A stretch of 64,000 bases of DNA from positions 1 through 64,000 of the forward strand of contig NZ_CANKZA010000006.1 in NCBI RefSeq assembly GCF_947488465.1, read 5' to 3'. Position 1 is the stretch's first letter; the number at the start of each line of letters is the position of its first letter. The position numbers were made by a program, and so were the translations under genes. This stretch comes from an uncultured Microbacterium sp. (GTDB lineage Bacteria; Actinomycetota; Actinomycetes; Actinomycetales; Microbacteriaceae). Below the pieces are notes generated by a model. That model was given only the letters and a program-made list of their open reading frames with translations. It ran no database searches and was not told the origin of the DNA. Shown piece after piece: positions 1 to 8,982 of the stretch.

Positions 1-260
1 CACTGACAATCCATAACGCCAGCCCCTCCGGAAGAAGGACTGGACTTGATCCAAAGGAATCTCACCCCACCGAAATGGAGTTGAGGTTATTTGGCATTTG
101 ACAAGTGCACGCTGTTGAGTTCTCAAGGATCGGATACTCCCACTGCTCAGCCTCTCAGCCTCGCCCGCAGGGCAACTTCTCTTTTGTCCGTTCGATGTCG
201 GCAGATCGGCGCTTCGTTCGACTTTCGTCGACCAGTGGTCCCTGACCTGGCTCTCTCGAA
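1..260 (-). promoter_or_regulatory. rRNA operon leader (5' of a 16S gene beyond the left edge)
   Basis: Read on the minus strand, this stretch carries the palindrome TTGAGAACTCAA (about 117-128) followed by CAGCGTGCACTTGTCAAATG. This resembles the antitermination and processing leader upstream of 16S rRNA in Microbacteriaceae and other actinobacteria, from memory of such leaders. No 16S sequence is inside the window; the gene is inferred to begin just past position 1. The stretch up to about 450 has no gene I can support: long reading frames here are antisense or out-of-frame artefacts. Confidence 0.6.
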
Positions 261-271
261 CCGGACTCCCT

Positions 272-300
272 ACCCTAGCACACCCTCAGGTGAGGATTTG
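272..300 (-). promoter_or_regulatory. candidate rRNA operon promoter
   Basis: On the minus strand a TAGGGT hexamer at 277-272 resembles actinobacterial -10 boxes. It lies about 150 nt upstream of the leader palindrome, a usual distance for an rrn promoter. The -35 is not convincing: TCAAAT lies about 18 nt further upstream. Other promoters may exist in 300-450. Confidence 0.35.
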
Positions 301-459
301 ATAGTTGGTGGGGCCTGTTCACTGCTTGAGGGTTGCGGGGCTCTTAGCCTCTCCGCTCTCCCCTTTGGGGCGAACAACAAGAACATTACGCGGCGCCCAC
401 GTGCCTGCCAAATCCGGTGGGCCGCCCGGGCGTGTCACGTCTCTGCCCGCGCGACGCCG

Positions 460-1608
460 CTAGAGATCGACGCCGATGAGGACGGGCTCGGGCTGCAGCA
501 GCAGGCCGTATTCGGATTGCACGCGCTGCTGGATGTAGCGGGCGAGCTCGGCCAGTTCGCCCGCTGTCGCGCCGCCCCGGTTCGTCAGCGCGAGCGCGTG
601 CTTGGTCGACAGCGCGGCGCGCGATCGGGGCAGTTTGAATCCCTTACGGAGACCGGCGTTCTCGATGAGCCACGCGGCACTGACCTTGACGTCGGGCTGT
701 GTGGAAGCCGGCGGCACGACGAGTCCGTCATACGACTCGAGTGGGATCACCTGTACCGAGTCCACCTCGACGCTCAGCGGCCACCGGGGGCACGCGTCCG
801 GCAACGTGCGGGCGAAGGAGGCCGACACCACCGCATTCTGGAAGAACGATCCGGCGCTGAAGGTGTCCGGATCGTTCTCGTCGAGCACCATGCCTTTGCG
901 GGCACGCGTTGTCCGCACGGTCTCGCGGATCCACTCGAGGGAAACCTCGGCATCCGCGGTCAAGCCGAGGGCCTGACGCAATTGTGCACCGCGAACCGGG
1001 ATCGCACCGTGGCCCACATCGGTCAGCTCCAGCGTGATGGAGACGATGACGCCGCTCCGCCGCGCGCCGACGCCGTAGTGAGCTTTCAGCACCGAGGTGC
1101 GAAAGCCCAGTTCGAGCTCAGCCGCCGAGACGGTCTCAAGCTCGCCTGTCGCCTCATCGAGCAGCTCGACCTCGACCAGCGTCTCGATGATCTCTTGGCC
1201 GTAGGCACCGATGTTCTGGATCGGCGCGGCGCCGGCCGTACCGGGAATGCCGGACATCGCTTCGATGCCGCGAAGACCTTCCGCGACGGTGTAGGTGACC
1301 AGGTCGTCCCAGTCATGTCCGGCTTGGATGCGAAGTCGCACCACACCGTCACGTTCTGCGGGCACCCTCTCGATGCCGCGATTGCGCACGAGGACAACGG
1401 TTCCCTCGAACTCATCGTCCCCGACCAGGAGGTTCGATCCGCCGCCGACGACCAGCCATGGCTCTCCGTCTGCCCAGATCTGAGTCATCGCCGCGATGAG
1501 TTCGTCGCGAGTCGAGGCCTCCAGCATCCGTGCAGGTGCACCACCCGCGCGGAGAGTCGTCAGCTCCGAGAGCGGACGAGGCGTGATCTCACGCGCGACC
1601 GATGTCAT
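460..1608 (-). CDS. murB: UDP-N-acetylenolpyruvoylglucosamine reductase MurB
   Basis: Cytoplasmic FAD enzyme that reduces UDP-GlcNAc-enolpyruvate to UDP-MurNAc with NADPH, an early step of peptidoglycan synthesis. The 382-residue product has the FAD-binding stretch VVGGGSNLLVGDD (about residues 53-65), the GIEAMSGIPGTAGAAPIQN motif, the GSFFQN loop that carries the proton-donating serine, and a C-terminal QPEPVLIG motif with the conserved glutamate. Length fits type I/II MurB. ATG at 1608 is chosen; GTG at 1617, overlapping the upstream stop as GTGA, would add three residues and is equally possible. It is the last gene of a run with the two dehydratase genes. Confidence 0.95.
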   Translation of the reverse strand: MTSVAREITPRPLSELTTLRAGGAPARMLEASTRDELIAAMTQIWADGEPWLVVGGGSNLLVGDDEFEGTVVLVRNRGIERVPAERDGVVRLRIQAGHDWDDLVTYTVAEGLRGIEAMSGIPGTAGAAPIQNIGAYGQEIIETLVEVELLDEATGELETVSAAELELGFRTSVLKAHYGVGARRSGVIVSITLELTDVGHGAIPVRGAQLRQALGLTADAEVSLEWIRETVRTTRARKGMVLDENDPDTFSAGSFFQNAVVSASFARTLPDACPRWPLSVEVDSVQVIPLESYDGLVVPPASTQPDVKVSAAWLIENAGLRKGFKLPRSRAALSTKHALALTNRGGATAGELAELARYIQQRVQSEYGLLLQPEPVLIGVDL

Positions 1609-1613
1609 CACGC

Positions 1614-2021
1614 TCACTCGTCCAGGCGCACACGCACCTGCGCCTTGCCGAGAACGGTCGTTTCGCCGAACGTCACCGTCAGATCGATCCGCGCGACGCC
1701 TTCTTCGAGCGCACCGATCTTCGCTGAGACGGTGAGATCGGCACCCTCTCGGGCATCGACGACGACCGGACGGGTGAACCTCACTCCGTACTCGAGGATG
1801 CGGCCAGCGTCGCCGAGCCACGGAACGAGCGTCTCGACAGCCACGCCCATCGTGAGCATGCCGTGCGCGAGTACACCCGGCAGACCGACCTCGGTGGCGA
1901 CGTCGTCGCGATAGTGGATCGGATTGAAGTCCCCGGATGCGCCGGCGTAACGCACGAGTGCTTCCCGCGTGAGGTGGACGGTACGTTCGGCGATCACGTC
2001 GCCGACAGTCAGCATGGTCAT
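1614..2021 (-). CDS. MaoC-like dehydratase, HadB-type subunit
   Basis: A 135-residue hot-dog-fold protein with the hydratase-2 motif GASGDFNPIH near residue 28, giving the Asp/His pair that hydrates or dehydrates (3R)-hydroxyacyl thioesters. It resembles HadB of the mycobacterial FAS-II dehydratase. Its start overlaps the stop of the upstream partner gene by ATGA, as expected for two subunits of one enzyme. The hadA-hadB-murB order recurs in actinobacteria. This lineage makes no mycolic acids, so the substrate is unknown; a general fatty-acid role is only inferred. Confidence 0.85.
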   Translation of the reverse strand: MTMLTVGDVIAERTVHLTREALVRYAGASGDFNPIHYRDDVATEVGLPGVLAHGMLTMGVAVETLVPWLGDAGRILEYGVRFTRPVVVDAREGADLTVSAKIGALEEGVARIDLTVTFGETTVLGKAQVRVRLDE

Positions 2022-2467
2022 GCGACTTCGCCCCCGATCAGCAAAATAGACGTGGCGGTGACGACGTGGGCGCCGGCGGCATCCGTGATCTCCGAGACGC
2101 TGGTGACCATGGCGCCTTTCCCGAACGGCCGGACGTTCGTGATCTGCAACTGTGCGACGAGCTCGTCCCCGGCGACGATCGGCCGTGTGTAGCGGAAGCG
2201 CTGCTCCGCGTGGACCGTGCGCTCCAACGCGATGCCCGAATCCGGCTCTGCCAGCAGTTGCTGCAGCGTGAGGTCTTGGATCACCATCGCGAACGTCGGC
2301 GGCGCGACGACGTCGGGGTAACCCATCGCGCGCGCTGCGGTCGGGTCGACGTGTTGCGGATCGTCGGCGAAGACAGCCCGCGAGAACTCGCGCACTTTCT
2401 CACGACCGACCAGGTAGGGCTCGGTCGGCGCGAACGCACGACCCACCAGCTCAGTATTCACGGACAC
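2018..2467 (-). CDS. MaoC N-terminal domain dehydratase subunit, HadA-type (UPF0336-like)
   Basis: A 149-residue protein with the MaoC_dehydrat_N fold: a VGREKVREFSRAVFADDP stretch near the N-terminus, then APPTFAMV and FRYTRPIVAGDEL. It lacks the catalytic Asp/His motif of the neighbouring HadB-type subunit, as expected for the binding subunit of a heterodimer. The GTG start at 2467 lies 6 nt after a TAGGAT hexamer, so the gene probably has its own leaderless promoter inside the larger run. Confidence 0.82.
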   Translation of the reverse strand: MSVNTELVGRAFAPTEPYLVGREKVREFSRAVFADDPQHVDPTAARAMGYPDVVAPPTFAMVIQDLTLQQLLAEPDSGIALERTVHAEQRFRYTRPIVAGDELVAQLQITNVRPFGKGAMVTSVSEITDAAGAHVVTATSILLIGGEVA

Positions 2468-2489
2468 GCTTCGATCCTACCGAGGCTGC

Positions 2490-3275
2490 TCAGCGTCCGC
2501 GCTGGGCCCGGATCGCACGCAGCGCCATCTGCCCCGCGATGAAAGCGAGGAACGCCGCGAACAGGATGTTGGCCGTGAGGGGGTTCAGGAGCGTGGCGAT
2601 CCACGCGCCGAGGGCCGTCGTCGTGCAGGCGGACACACCGACGAGCGCCGCGGAGAGCAGGTCGACGTTGTGACGTCGGATGTTGCCGATCGTCCCGGAG
2701 ATCGCGGTCGGGATCATCATCAGCAGCGAGGTGCCCTTGGCGATCAGGTCGCTCGTGCCGAAGAGGAACATCAGCGCGGGGACGACCACGACACCGCCGC
2801 CGACGCCCAACAGACCGGCCAAGACTCCGGTGATGACCCCCAGAGCGAGCAGTCCCAGCGCGCTCCCCCACGTCAGCAGCAGTTCGGCGTCACGCGACGG
2901 GACGACGATGAAGAGCATCACGATCACGACCACGAGGAATCCGACGAAGCCCCAGCGAAGGGCGTTCTGCGGCACGCGCGCGAGAAGCCACGTCCCCCCC
3001 TGGGCGCCGACGACGGCGCCGAGGGCGAGGATGAGCGCCGGGATCCAGGCGACGGAGTCGTGCACCGCGTAGGAGATCACGCCGACCGCCGCGGTCGGGA
3101 TGATGGCGGCGAGCGAGGTGCCGGCTGCGCGGCGCTGATCGAACGCAAGCAGCAGGACGAGCATCGGCACGATGACCGTGCCGCCACCGACGCCGAACAG
3201 GCCAGACAACAACCCTGCAGCAAGGCCAATCCCCACGCACGAAAGGATGAAGCGTGGCGAGCGGCGCCCGCTCAC
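2490..3275 (-). CDS. TauE/SafE family permease
   Basis: A 261-residue polytopic membrane protein with two related halves, each carrying a glycine-rich motif (GLFGVGGGTVIVP near residue 25, GLLGVGGGVVVVP near residue 155), the hallmark of the TauE/SafE (UPF0721) family. Members export or take up sulfite, sulfonates or similar anions; the substrate here cannot be read from sequence. The GTG start overlaps the stop of the upstream ABC exporter gene (GTGA), so it is translationally coupled to the transporter pair. Confidence 0.9.
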   Translation of the reverse strand: MSGRRSPRFILSCVGIGLAAGLLSGLFGVGGGTVIVPMLVLLLAFDQRRAAGTSLAAIIPTAAVGVISYAVHDSVAWIPALILALGAVVGAQGGTWLLARVPQNALRWGFVGFLVVVIVMLFIVVPSRDAELLLTWGSALGLLALGVITGVLAGLLGVGGGVVVVPALMFLFGTSDLIAKGTSLLMMIPTAISGTIGNIRRHNVDLLSAALVGVSACTTTALGAWIATLLNPLTANILFAAFLAFIAGQMALRAIRAQRGR

Positions 3276-5326
3276 GCGGTCTCCTCCGCCGCAGCCACGC
3301 CCGACTCTTCCGGAGAGTGATCGTCTTGCGGCGGGCTGACCTCGGTGGATGCGTGCTCGAATTGCGACTGGTAGAGGCGCCAGTAGGCCCCTTCCGCCGC
3401 GATGAGCTCGTCGTGCGACCCCTTCTCGACAATGTCACCATGCTCCATCACGAGGATGAGATCTGCGTCACGAATGGTCGACAGGCGGTGCGCGATGACG
3501 AACGACGTGCGTCCTTCGCGGAGCGCCGCCATCGCGTGCTGCAGCAGCAACTCCGTGCGGGTGTCGACGGACGACGTCGCCTCGTCGAGGATCAGCACCG
3601 AGGGTCGGGCAACGAACGCACGGGCGATCGTGATGAGCTGCTTCTCACCGGCCGAAACGTTCGAGGCATCCTCGTCAAGGACGGTGTCGTAGCCCTCGGG
3701 CAAAGAATGGACGAATTTGTCGACGCGGGTCGCCGTCGCCGCCGCGACGATCTCGTCGTCGGTGGCGGACTCGCGGCCGTAGCGGATGTTCTCGCGGATC
3801 GTTCCGGCGAACAGCCAGGGATCCTGCAACACCATCCCGGTACGCGAGCGTACGTCGTCGCGCGTGAGATCGGCGATGTTCTGACCGTCAAGCAGAATGC
3901 GTCCGCCGTCGAGTTCATAGAACCGCATGATCAGGTTGACCATCGTCGTCTTGCCGGCACCCGTCGGGCCGACGATCGCGACGGTCTGACCAGGCTCGAC
4001 CCGGAAGGACAGGTCGCTGATCAATGGCCGATCCGGCGAGTAGGCGAACGCGACGTTCTGGAACTCGATCACTCCCCTCCCGTCGACCGCCTCCGGCGCG
4101 TCCTCGGCATCCGGCTCTTGCTCGTCCGCATCGAGGAGCTCGAAGACGCGCTCGGCCGACGCCGTGCCCGACTGGATGACCGCCGCCATGCCGCCGAGCT
4201 CCGACAGGGGCTGTGTGAACTGCTGCGAGTACTGGATGAACGCCTGAACGTCGCCGAGTCGGAGGTTTCCGCTGGCAACCATCAGACCGCCAAGGACGGC
4301 GATGCCGACGTACGTGAGGTTTCCGATGAACGTCATGCCCGGCATGATCATGCCGGAGAGGAATTGTGCCTTGAACGCTGCCTGGTAGAGCTCTTCGTTC
4401 TCTTCCTGGAACTTCTCCAGGGAATCCTTCTCGCGCCCGTAGACCTTGACGAGCGCATGACCCGAGAACGACTCCTCGACCCGCGCGTTGAGGCGGCCGA
4501 CCTTGCGCCATTGGATGCCGAACGCCTTCTGCGACTTCGGACCGATGATCCCGAAGATCACCGCCATGAGCGGCAGCGAGACGAGCGCGACGAGCGCGAG
4601 CTGCCACGAGATGGTGAACATCATGAACAGCACACCGACCACGGTGAGTACGGAAGTGACGACCGTCGACAATGACTGCTGCATCGTTTGGGTGATGTTG
4701 TCGATGTCGTTCGTGACGCGCGAGATGAGCTCGCCGCGCTGGACCTTGTCGAAGTACGACAGCGGCAGCCGGTTGATCTTGACCTCGACGGCCTCCCGGA
4801 GGCGGTACATGGTGCGCACCATGATCACGTTGATCACGTAGCCCTGAAGCCAGTTCAACAGGGCAGACGCGATGTAGATGGCGAGGACGGCGATGATGAC
4901 GCCCCTGAGCGCGTCGAAGTTCACCCCTGCCCCGACGACGAAGTCATCCATTGCGCCGATCATGTTCGCCATGTCGGTTTGTCCGGCGCTGTTCAGCGCG
5001 CTGACGACATCGCTCCGCGAGGTGCCGGCCGGGAATTGGCCGACCAGTCCGAGCGAGGTGACACCTTCGAAGATGATGTTCGTCGCATTGCCGAGAACCT
5101 TTGGCGCGATGACAGCGAGCACGACTCCGATCGCGCCGAAGATCGACACCAGGGTGAAGGCGAACGCGTGCGGTTTGAGCAGCCCGACGAGCCGTCCGAA
5201 ACTCTTGCCGAAGTTCGCCGCCTTGCCGGGTGCGACACTGTCCCAATCGCCGGAATTCTGACGAGCCTGCTCGGCGAGTTCGATCTCGAGTCGCTCTTCA
5301 TCGGTGAGGACCTCAGGCGTGCTCAT
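3272..5326 (-). CDS. ABC exporter half-transporter with intact ATPase site
   Basis: A 684-residue type IV ABC exporter half: cytosolic leader of about 60 residues, six-helix membrane domain (about 60-390) with a long extracytoplasmic insertion between the first helices, then the nucleotide-binding domain. Walker A GPTGAGKTT has Lys459. Walker B ends LILDEAT with the catalytic Glu582. The signature motif is altered (NVSAGEKQ instead of LSGGQ). The start overlaps the stop of the partner half by ATGA. Together they look like a heterodimeric multidrug or lipid exporter of the BmrC/BmrD, TM287/288 kind. A longer reading frame upstream is out of place; ATG 5326 fits the family's N-terminus. Confidence 0.92.
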   Translation of the reverse strand: MSTPEVLTDEERLEIELAEQARQNSGDWDSVAPGKAANFGKSFGRLVGLLKPHAFAFTLVSIFGAIGVVLAVIAPKVLGNATNIIFEGVTSLGLVGQFPAGTSRSDVVSALNSAGQTDMANMIGAMDDFVVGAGVNFDALRGVIIAVLAIYIASALLNWLQGYVINVIMVRTMYRLREAVEVKINRLPLSYFDKVQRGELISRVTNDIDNITQTMQQSLSTVVTSVLTVVGVLFMMFTISWQLALVALVSLPLMAVIFGIIGPKSQKAFGIQWRKVGRLNARVEESFSGHALVKVYGREKDSLEKFQEENEELYQAAFKAQFLSGMIMPGMTFIGNLTYVGIAVLGGLMVASGNLRLGDVQAFIQYSQQFTQPLSELGGMAAVIQSGTASAERVFELLDADEQEPDAEDAPEAVDGRGVIEFQNVAFAYSPDRPLISDLSFRVEPGQTVAIVGPTGAGKTTMVNLIMRFYELDGGRILLDGQNIADLTRDDVRSRTGMVLQDPWLFAGTIRENIRYGRESATDDEIVAAATATRVDKFVHSLPEGYDTVLDEDASNVSAGEKQLITIARAFVARPSVLILDEATSSVDTRTELLLQHAMAALREGRTSFVIAHRLSTIRDADLILVMEHGDIVEKGSHDELIAAEGAYWRLYQSQFEHASTEVSPPQDDHSPEESGVAAAEETA

Positions 5327-7050
5327 GCTTCCACCCCCAGCTGCGACTGAACGATCTCTCGATAGGTCTCGCTTGTCTGCAGCAGCTCTGCGTGCGTGCC
5401 GAGACCGACCATCTGACCGTCCTCGAGGACGACGATCCGGTCTGCTTCGGTGACGGTGGACACACGCTGCGCCACGATGATCTTGGTGACCTCGGGCAGC
5501 TCGCGCCAGAGCGCTTGCCGCAGGCGGGCATCGGTCGTGAGGTCGAGTGCCGAGAACGAGTCGTCGAAGACCAGGATGTCGGGTTGATGCACGATCGCAC
5601 GGGCGATCGCCAGCCGCTGACGTTGACCGCCCGAGACGTTCGTGCCGCCCTGCGAGATCCGCGCCTCGAGCTGACCCTCCATCTCCCTGACGAAGTCGCT
5701 CCCCTGGGCGATCGCCAGCGCAGCCCAGAGCTCGTCGTCGGTGGCCTCTTCCCGACCGAAGCGCAGGTTCGAGGCGACCGTTCCGGTGAACAGGAACGGG
5801 CGCTGGGGAACAAGACCGATGCCCGTCCACAAGTGGTCGAGATCCGCCTCGCGCACATCCACGCCGCCGACCTGCACTGCCCCACCGGTGACATCGAAGA
5901 GGCGCGGGATGAGGGAGACGAGCGTTGTTTTTCCGGCCCCGGTCGACCCGACGATCGCGACGGTCTCACCGCGCCGCGCCTCGAAGCTGATGCCCTGCAA
6001 CACGGGCGATTCGGCACCCGGATACGTGAACTCGACGTCGCGGAAGGACACCGTGCCGGGCGTCGGGAACTCGCTCGTCGCGTTCTCGGACCTGGTCAAC
6101 GTCGATTCGCTCTCCAGCACCTCTCCGATCCGCTCAGCCGACACGGCGGCGCGCGGAATCATGATGGTCATGAAGGTCGCCATCAGGACGCCCATCAGAA
6201 TCTGCCCGATGTACTGCATGAATGCGAAGAGCGTGCCGATCTCGATCGAGCCTTCGTTGACCTGGATGCCGCCGAACCAGATGACGCCGACGACGGTGAC
6301 GTTGAGCACCAACATCGCCAGCGGGAACATCAACACGAACAACGAACCGACCTTGCGGCCGACGACCATGATGTCGTGATTGGCCCCGGCGAAGCGTTGC
6401 TCCTCGATGTCTTCGCGCACGAAGGCGCGCACGACGCGGACGCCGGTGAGTTGTTCGCGCAGGATGCGGTTGATGGCGTCGAGTTTCGTCTGAAAACTGC
6501 GAAACAGCGGCACCATTCGGCTGATGATGAGGGCGACGAGCACGAGCAGGACCGGCACCGACACACCGATGAGCCAACTGAGACCGACGTCCTGCTGAAG
6601 CGCCATGATGATGCCGCCGATGGCGAGCATCGGCGCGGTGACGAGCATCGTGGCACCCATCATCGCGAGCATCTGTACCTGCTGCACGTCGTTCGTGTTG
6701 CGGGTGATGAGCGAGCCGGGTCCGAAGGTGGAGACCTCGCGCTCTGAGAAGGCGCTCACCTTTTGGTACACGTCCAGACGGATGTCGCGACCAGCGCTCA
6801 TCGCTGCGCGGGCCGCGAAGTACGTCGCGATGATCGCGGCGGTGATCTGGCCGAGGGAAATCGTCAGCATGAACATGCCGGTCGACCAGATGAAGGCGGT
6901 GTCCCCCGCGGCCACACCCTTGTCGATGATGTCGGCGTTCAGTCGAGGCAGGTACAGCGAGGCCATCGCTGAGATGAACTGGAAGACCAGCACCCCGAGC
7001 AACCACCACTTGTACGCGCCCAGGTAGCGGACGAGGAGCTTTCCGAGCAT
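5323..7050 (-). CDS. ABC exporter half-transporter with degenerate Walker B
   Basis: A 575-residue ABC exporter half with six-helix membrane domain (about 15-300) and ATPase domain. Walker A GSTGAGKTT contains Lys374 and the signature NVSGGQRQ is canonical. Walker B reads VFDDSFS, so Asp497 occupies the place of the catalytic glutamate. This protein therefore supplies the good signature to the partner's active site, while its own catalytic site is impaired, the classic asymmetry of heterodimeric exporters. First gene of the 7050-2490 run; GGAG lies about 8 nt before the ATG. Confidence 0.92.
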   Translation of the reverse strand: MLGKLLVRYLGAYKWWLLGVLVFQFISAMASLYLPRLNADIIDKGVAAGDTAFIWSTGMFMLTISLGQITAAIIATYFAARAAMSAGRDIRLDVYQKVSAFSEREVSTFGPGSLITRNTNDVQQVQMLAMMGATMLVTAPMLAIGGIIMALQQDVGLSWLIGVSVPVLLVLVALIISRMVPLFRSFQTKLDAINRILREQLTGVRVVRAFVREDIEEQRFAGANHDIMVVGRKVGSLFVLMFPLAMLVLNVTVVGVIWFGGIQVNEGSIEIGTLFAFMQYIGQILMGVLMATFMTIMIPRAAVSAERIGEVLESESTLTRSENATSEFPTPGTVSFRDVEFTYPGAESPVLQGISFEARRGETVAIVGSTGAGKTTLVSLIPRLFDVTGGAVQVGGVDVREADLDHLWTGIGLVPQRPFLFTGTVASNLRFGREEATDDELWAALAIAQGSDFVREMEGQLEARISQGGTNVSGGQRQRLAIARAIVHQPDILVFDDSFSALDLTTDARLRQALWRELPEVTKIIVAQRVSTVTEADRIVVLEDGQMVGLGTHAELLQTSETYREIVQSQLGVEA

Positions 7051-7127
7051 GCGCGTACTCCGTAGCTGCGAAGGGAGGGACGGTCCATGCTAACTCTCGC
7101 CGCCGACACGGGTGCGATCGGGAGGTG

Positions 7128-7364
7128 TCACACCCGGGCAGGCACCTCCGCGGTCCAGGTGCCGTCGTATGAGCGCCGGTGGGCGGTCGTCGGATCGGCG
7201 GGATGCCCGGGACAGGTCACGGTCACCCGGAAAGGCGCGGACGGAAGGTCCGCCCGGATCGCCCGTTCCGTCTGCACCAGATCTCGCACCCGCTCGGTGA
7301 CTGTTTCCTGCTGATCGTGGTCCGGGCATCGGTACAGCGCCGGCACAAGCGTGACATCGTTCAT
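7128..7364 (-). CDS. small hypothetical protein
   Basis: A possible 78-residue cytosolic protein of unknown function, beginning MNDVTLVPALYRCPDHDQ. It has a CPDH motif near the start and a TCPGHP motif in the middle, which might bind a metal, but no family is recognised. A GGGGG stretch about 8 nt before the ATG at 7364 supports the start. It stands alone between the ABC exporter promoter region and the tRNA terminator. Confidence 0.5.
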   Translation of the reverse strand: MNDVTLVPALYRCPDHDQQETVTERVRDLVQTERAIRADLPSAPFRVTVTCPGHPADPTTAHRRSYDGTWTAEVPARV

Positions 7365-7466
7365 CTGGCCCCCAAGCCGATGATGCGGAACCCCCCAGGT
7401 TCCGTCCCCACTCACAGATCTACCAGTCGCCGCCGACATCGGCAAGCACTGGTGTCTCAGCGCATG

Positions 7467-7493
7467 AAAAAATCCCCGGCGGATGCCGAGGAT
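7467..7493 (-). terminator. Rho-independent terminator of the tRNA-Thr/tRNA-Met unit
   Basis: On the minus strand a nine-pair stem (ATCCTCGGC with GCCGGGGAT, one G-U pair) and a four-base loop are followed at once by six T residues. It lies just downstream of tRNA-Met and is the clearest intrinsic terminator in the window. Confidence 0.85.
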
Positions 7494-7501
7494 TCACGTT
7501 G

Positions 7502-7575
7502 TAGCAGGAGCGGGGCTTGAACCCGCGACCTCACGATTATGAGTCGTGCGCTCTGACCAGCTGAGCTACCCTGCC
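7502..7575 (-). tRNA. tRNA-Met (CAT)
   Basis: Folds as a 74-nt cloverleaf: acceptor GGCAGGG pairing with TCCTGCT (two G-U pairs), D-arm GCTC..., anticodon stem CGACT/AATCG region with CAT, T-arm GCGGG-TTCAAGC-CCCGC, discriminator A. The body matches actinobacterial elongator tRNA-Met rather than the initiator or the tRNA-Ile2 (CAT). CCA is not encoded. Probably co-transcribed with the tRNA-Thr 35 nt upstream. Confidence 0.92.
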
Positions 7576-7610
7576 ACGCCGCACCCACACGGCGAGATGT
7601 GGATGCTGCG

Positions 7611-7682
<72 letters not shown>

Positions 7683-7744
7683 GTACTGCCCGCGCGCGGG
7701 CAACTAGAAGATCTTATCAGAGCCGGAGCGTCCGAAAAAACCGT

Positions 7745-8845
7745 TCAGCCGACCGTGTGCGTGCCGACCGTGTGCTCGTACAGCCACGGCATGGGGTCGA
7801 CGTGCGTCGAGCCGCCGAGCAAGACCTCGAGGTGCAGGTGCGGCCCGGTCGCCTTGCCGGTCTCGCCGACCTTGCCGATCACGTCGCCGGCTGCAACGGT
7901 GTCACCTTGAGCGACGCTCAGCGAACCGTATTGCATGTGCCCATAGCGGGTCGAGACGAGTTGACCGTCGATGATGTGGTCGATCAGCACCGTAACGCCG
8001 TAGTCGCCGCCGGCTTCGGTGGCGATGCGCACCGTGCCCGCCGCGACCGCGTGGACTTCGGCGCCGGTCCCCGGCGTCAGGTCGACGCCGCGGTGCGGTG
8101 ACGCAAACTGCGACAGGTAGGTCGTCGAGCCGTAGGACGCGGAGACGGGCACACCCACGGGGAACGGCCACTGAATGGACGCCTCGGAGTTGTTGACCCA
8201 CGTCCCGGCGAAAAGGGTGACGCCCGAGTCGGCCGCGACGTCGACCATGGAGGCGACGTCGTAGGTCTCGGTACGGTCCAGGTCCGTGGCACCGGCATCC
8301 GACGAGGCGACGAACGCCTGGATCTCGTCTGGTGCGATCGAGCTCGACGAAGCGGCGACGGTGATGTCGGCGGCGGGGCCACTCGCAGAGGCAACCGCTG
8401 CTGCGGGCATTGTGGTGCCGACAGCGAGGAGCCCGACCACGGTCATCACCCCGAGAGAGAAGGATGTCGCGGCGAGTCGCTTCGCAATCACCCCGGCGCG
8501 GTGGCGCGAGCCGCGCCGCGCACGGTGGACGTCGGATGCAGCGACAGGTGCAGGAATTCGGTCCTCATCCACACGAGGCGCCTGGACCGTCTCCCCGGTG
8601 AATGCGAAGAGTCGCGCGGCGAACTCGAATTCGTCGACCACACACTCGGGCTCGGGCGTGAACACCGACCCCGCGGGGAGATCGGCGGCGGGGGTGGTCT
8701 CCGCAGCCACCTCTGCGGCGGCGGCGAGCCGGCGATACTCCGCACGCGTCATGACACCCGACGTCGCCGGCGCGGTGAGCGCGGGGGGTCGATGGCCGTC
8801 GCGGCGCGTGAGCGCGGCGTCAGCCAAGGGGGTGTCGAGCGTCAA
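7745..8845 (-). CDS. membrane-anchored M23 family peptidase
   Basis: A 366-residue envelope protein: charged cytosolic N-terminal part (1-120), one membrane segment about 125-150 (VMTVVGLLAVGTTMP), a linker, and a C-terminal LytM/M23 zinc endopeptidase domain (about 235-355). The zinc motifs are HRGVD (H-x3-D) and GPHLHLEV (HxH). Such enzymes cut peptidoglycan cross-bridges or act as scaffolds for other hydrolases. The TTG start at 8845 gives the longest form; ATG at 8752 is an alternative that keeps the membrane segment. A GTAACG-type direct repeat lies about 90 nt upstream. Confidence 0.88.
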   Translation of the reverse strand: MTLDTPLADAALTRRDGHRPPALTAPATSGVMTRAEYRRLAAAAEVAAETTPAADLPAGSVFTPEPECVVDEFEFAARLFAFTGETVQAPRVDEDRIPAPVAASDVHRARRGSRHRAGVIAKRLAATSFSLGVMTVVGLLAVGTTMPAAAVASASGPAADITVAASSSSIAPDEIQAFVASSDAGATDLDRTETYDVASMVDVAADSGVTLFAGTWVNNSEASIQWPFPVGVPVSASYGSTTYLSQFASPHRGVDLTPGTGAEVHAVAAGTVRIATEAGGDYGVTVLIDHIIDGQLVSTRYGHMQYGSLSVAQGDTVAAGDVIGKVGETGKATGPHLHLEVLLGGSTHVDPMPWLYEHTVGTHTVG

Positions 8846-8931
8846 ATCGCAGGCTCTCGTCAGGCCGCTTCGCAGGGAGCGGGGAAGAACTCGGGGGCTT
8901 CAGGTCACCGTCTACCGTTCGGGCGGCAAAG

Positions 8932-8948
8932 GTAACGATCGGGTAAAC
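8932..8948. promoter_or_regulatory. MtrA-like direct repeat upstream of the M23 peptidase
   Basis: The plus strand reads GTAACG-ATCGG-GTAAAC, two near-identical hexamers with an 11-nt period. Response regulator MtrA of actinobacteria binds paired GTAAC-like hexamers in front of cell-wall hydrolase genes. Position (87-103 nt before the M23 start) and target type fit. The assignment rests on motif resemblance alone. Confidence 0.4.
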
Positions 8949-8982
8949 ACTACAGGAGGCAATCTGAGAATGCGATGAACGG

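Noticed and set aside
91..1914. A 607-codon open frame on the plus strand over murB
   Set aside because: It runs antisense to clear MurB and dehydratase genes; its protein is Arg/Pro-rich with no domain, the usual GC-rich shadow. The same holds for the long antisense frames over the ABC exporters, metH (31633-33981) and cytochrome genes.
8846..8982. Possible c-di-AMP (ydaO) riboswitch before the M23 peptidase
   Set aside because: Wall-hydrolase genes of actinobacteria often have one, but the gap is only 137 nt and I could not find the conserved core; only the GTAACG repeat stands out.
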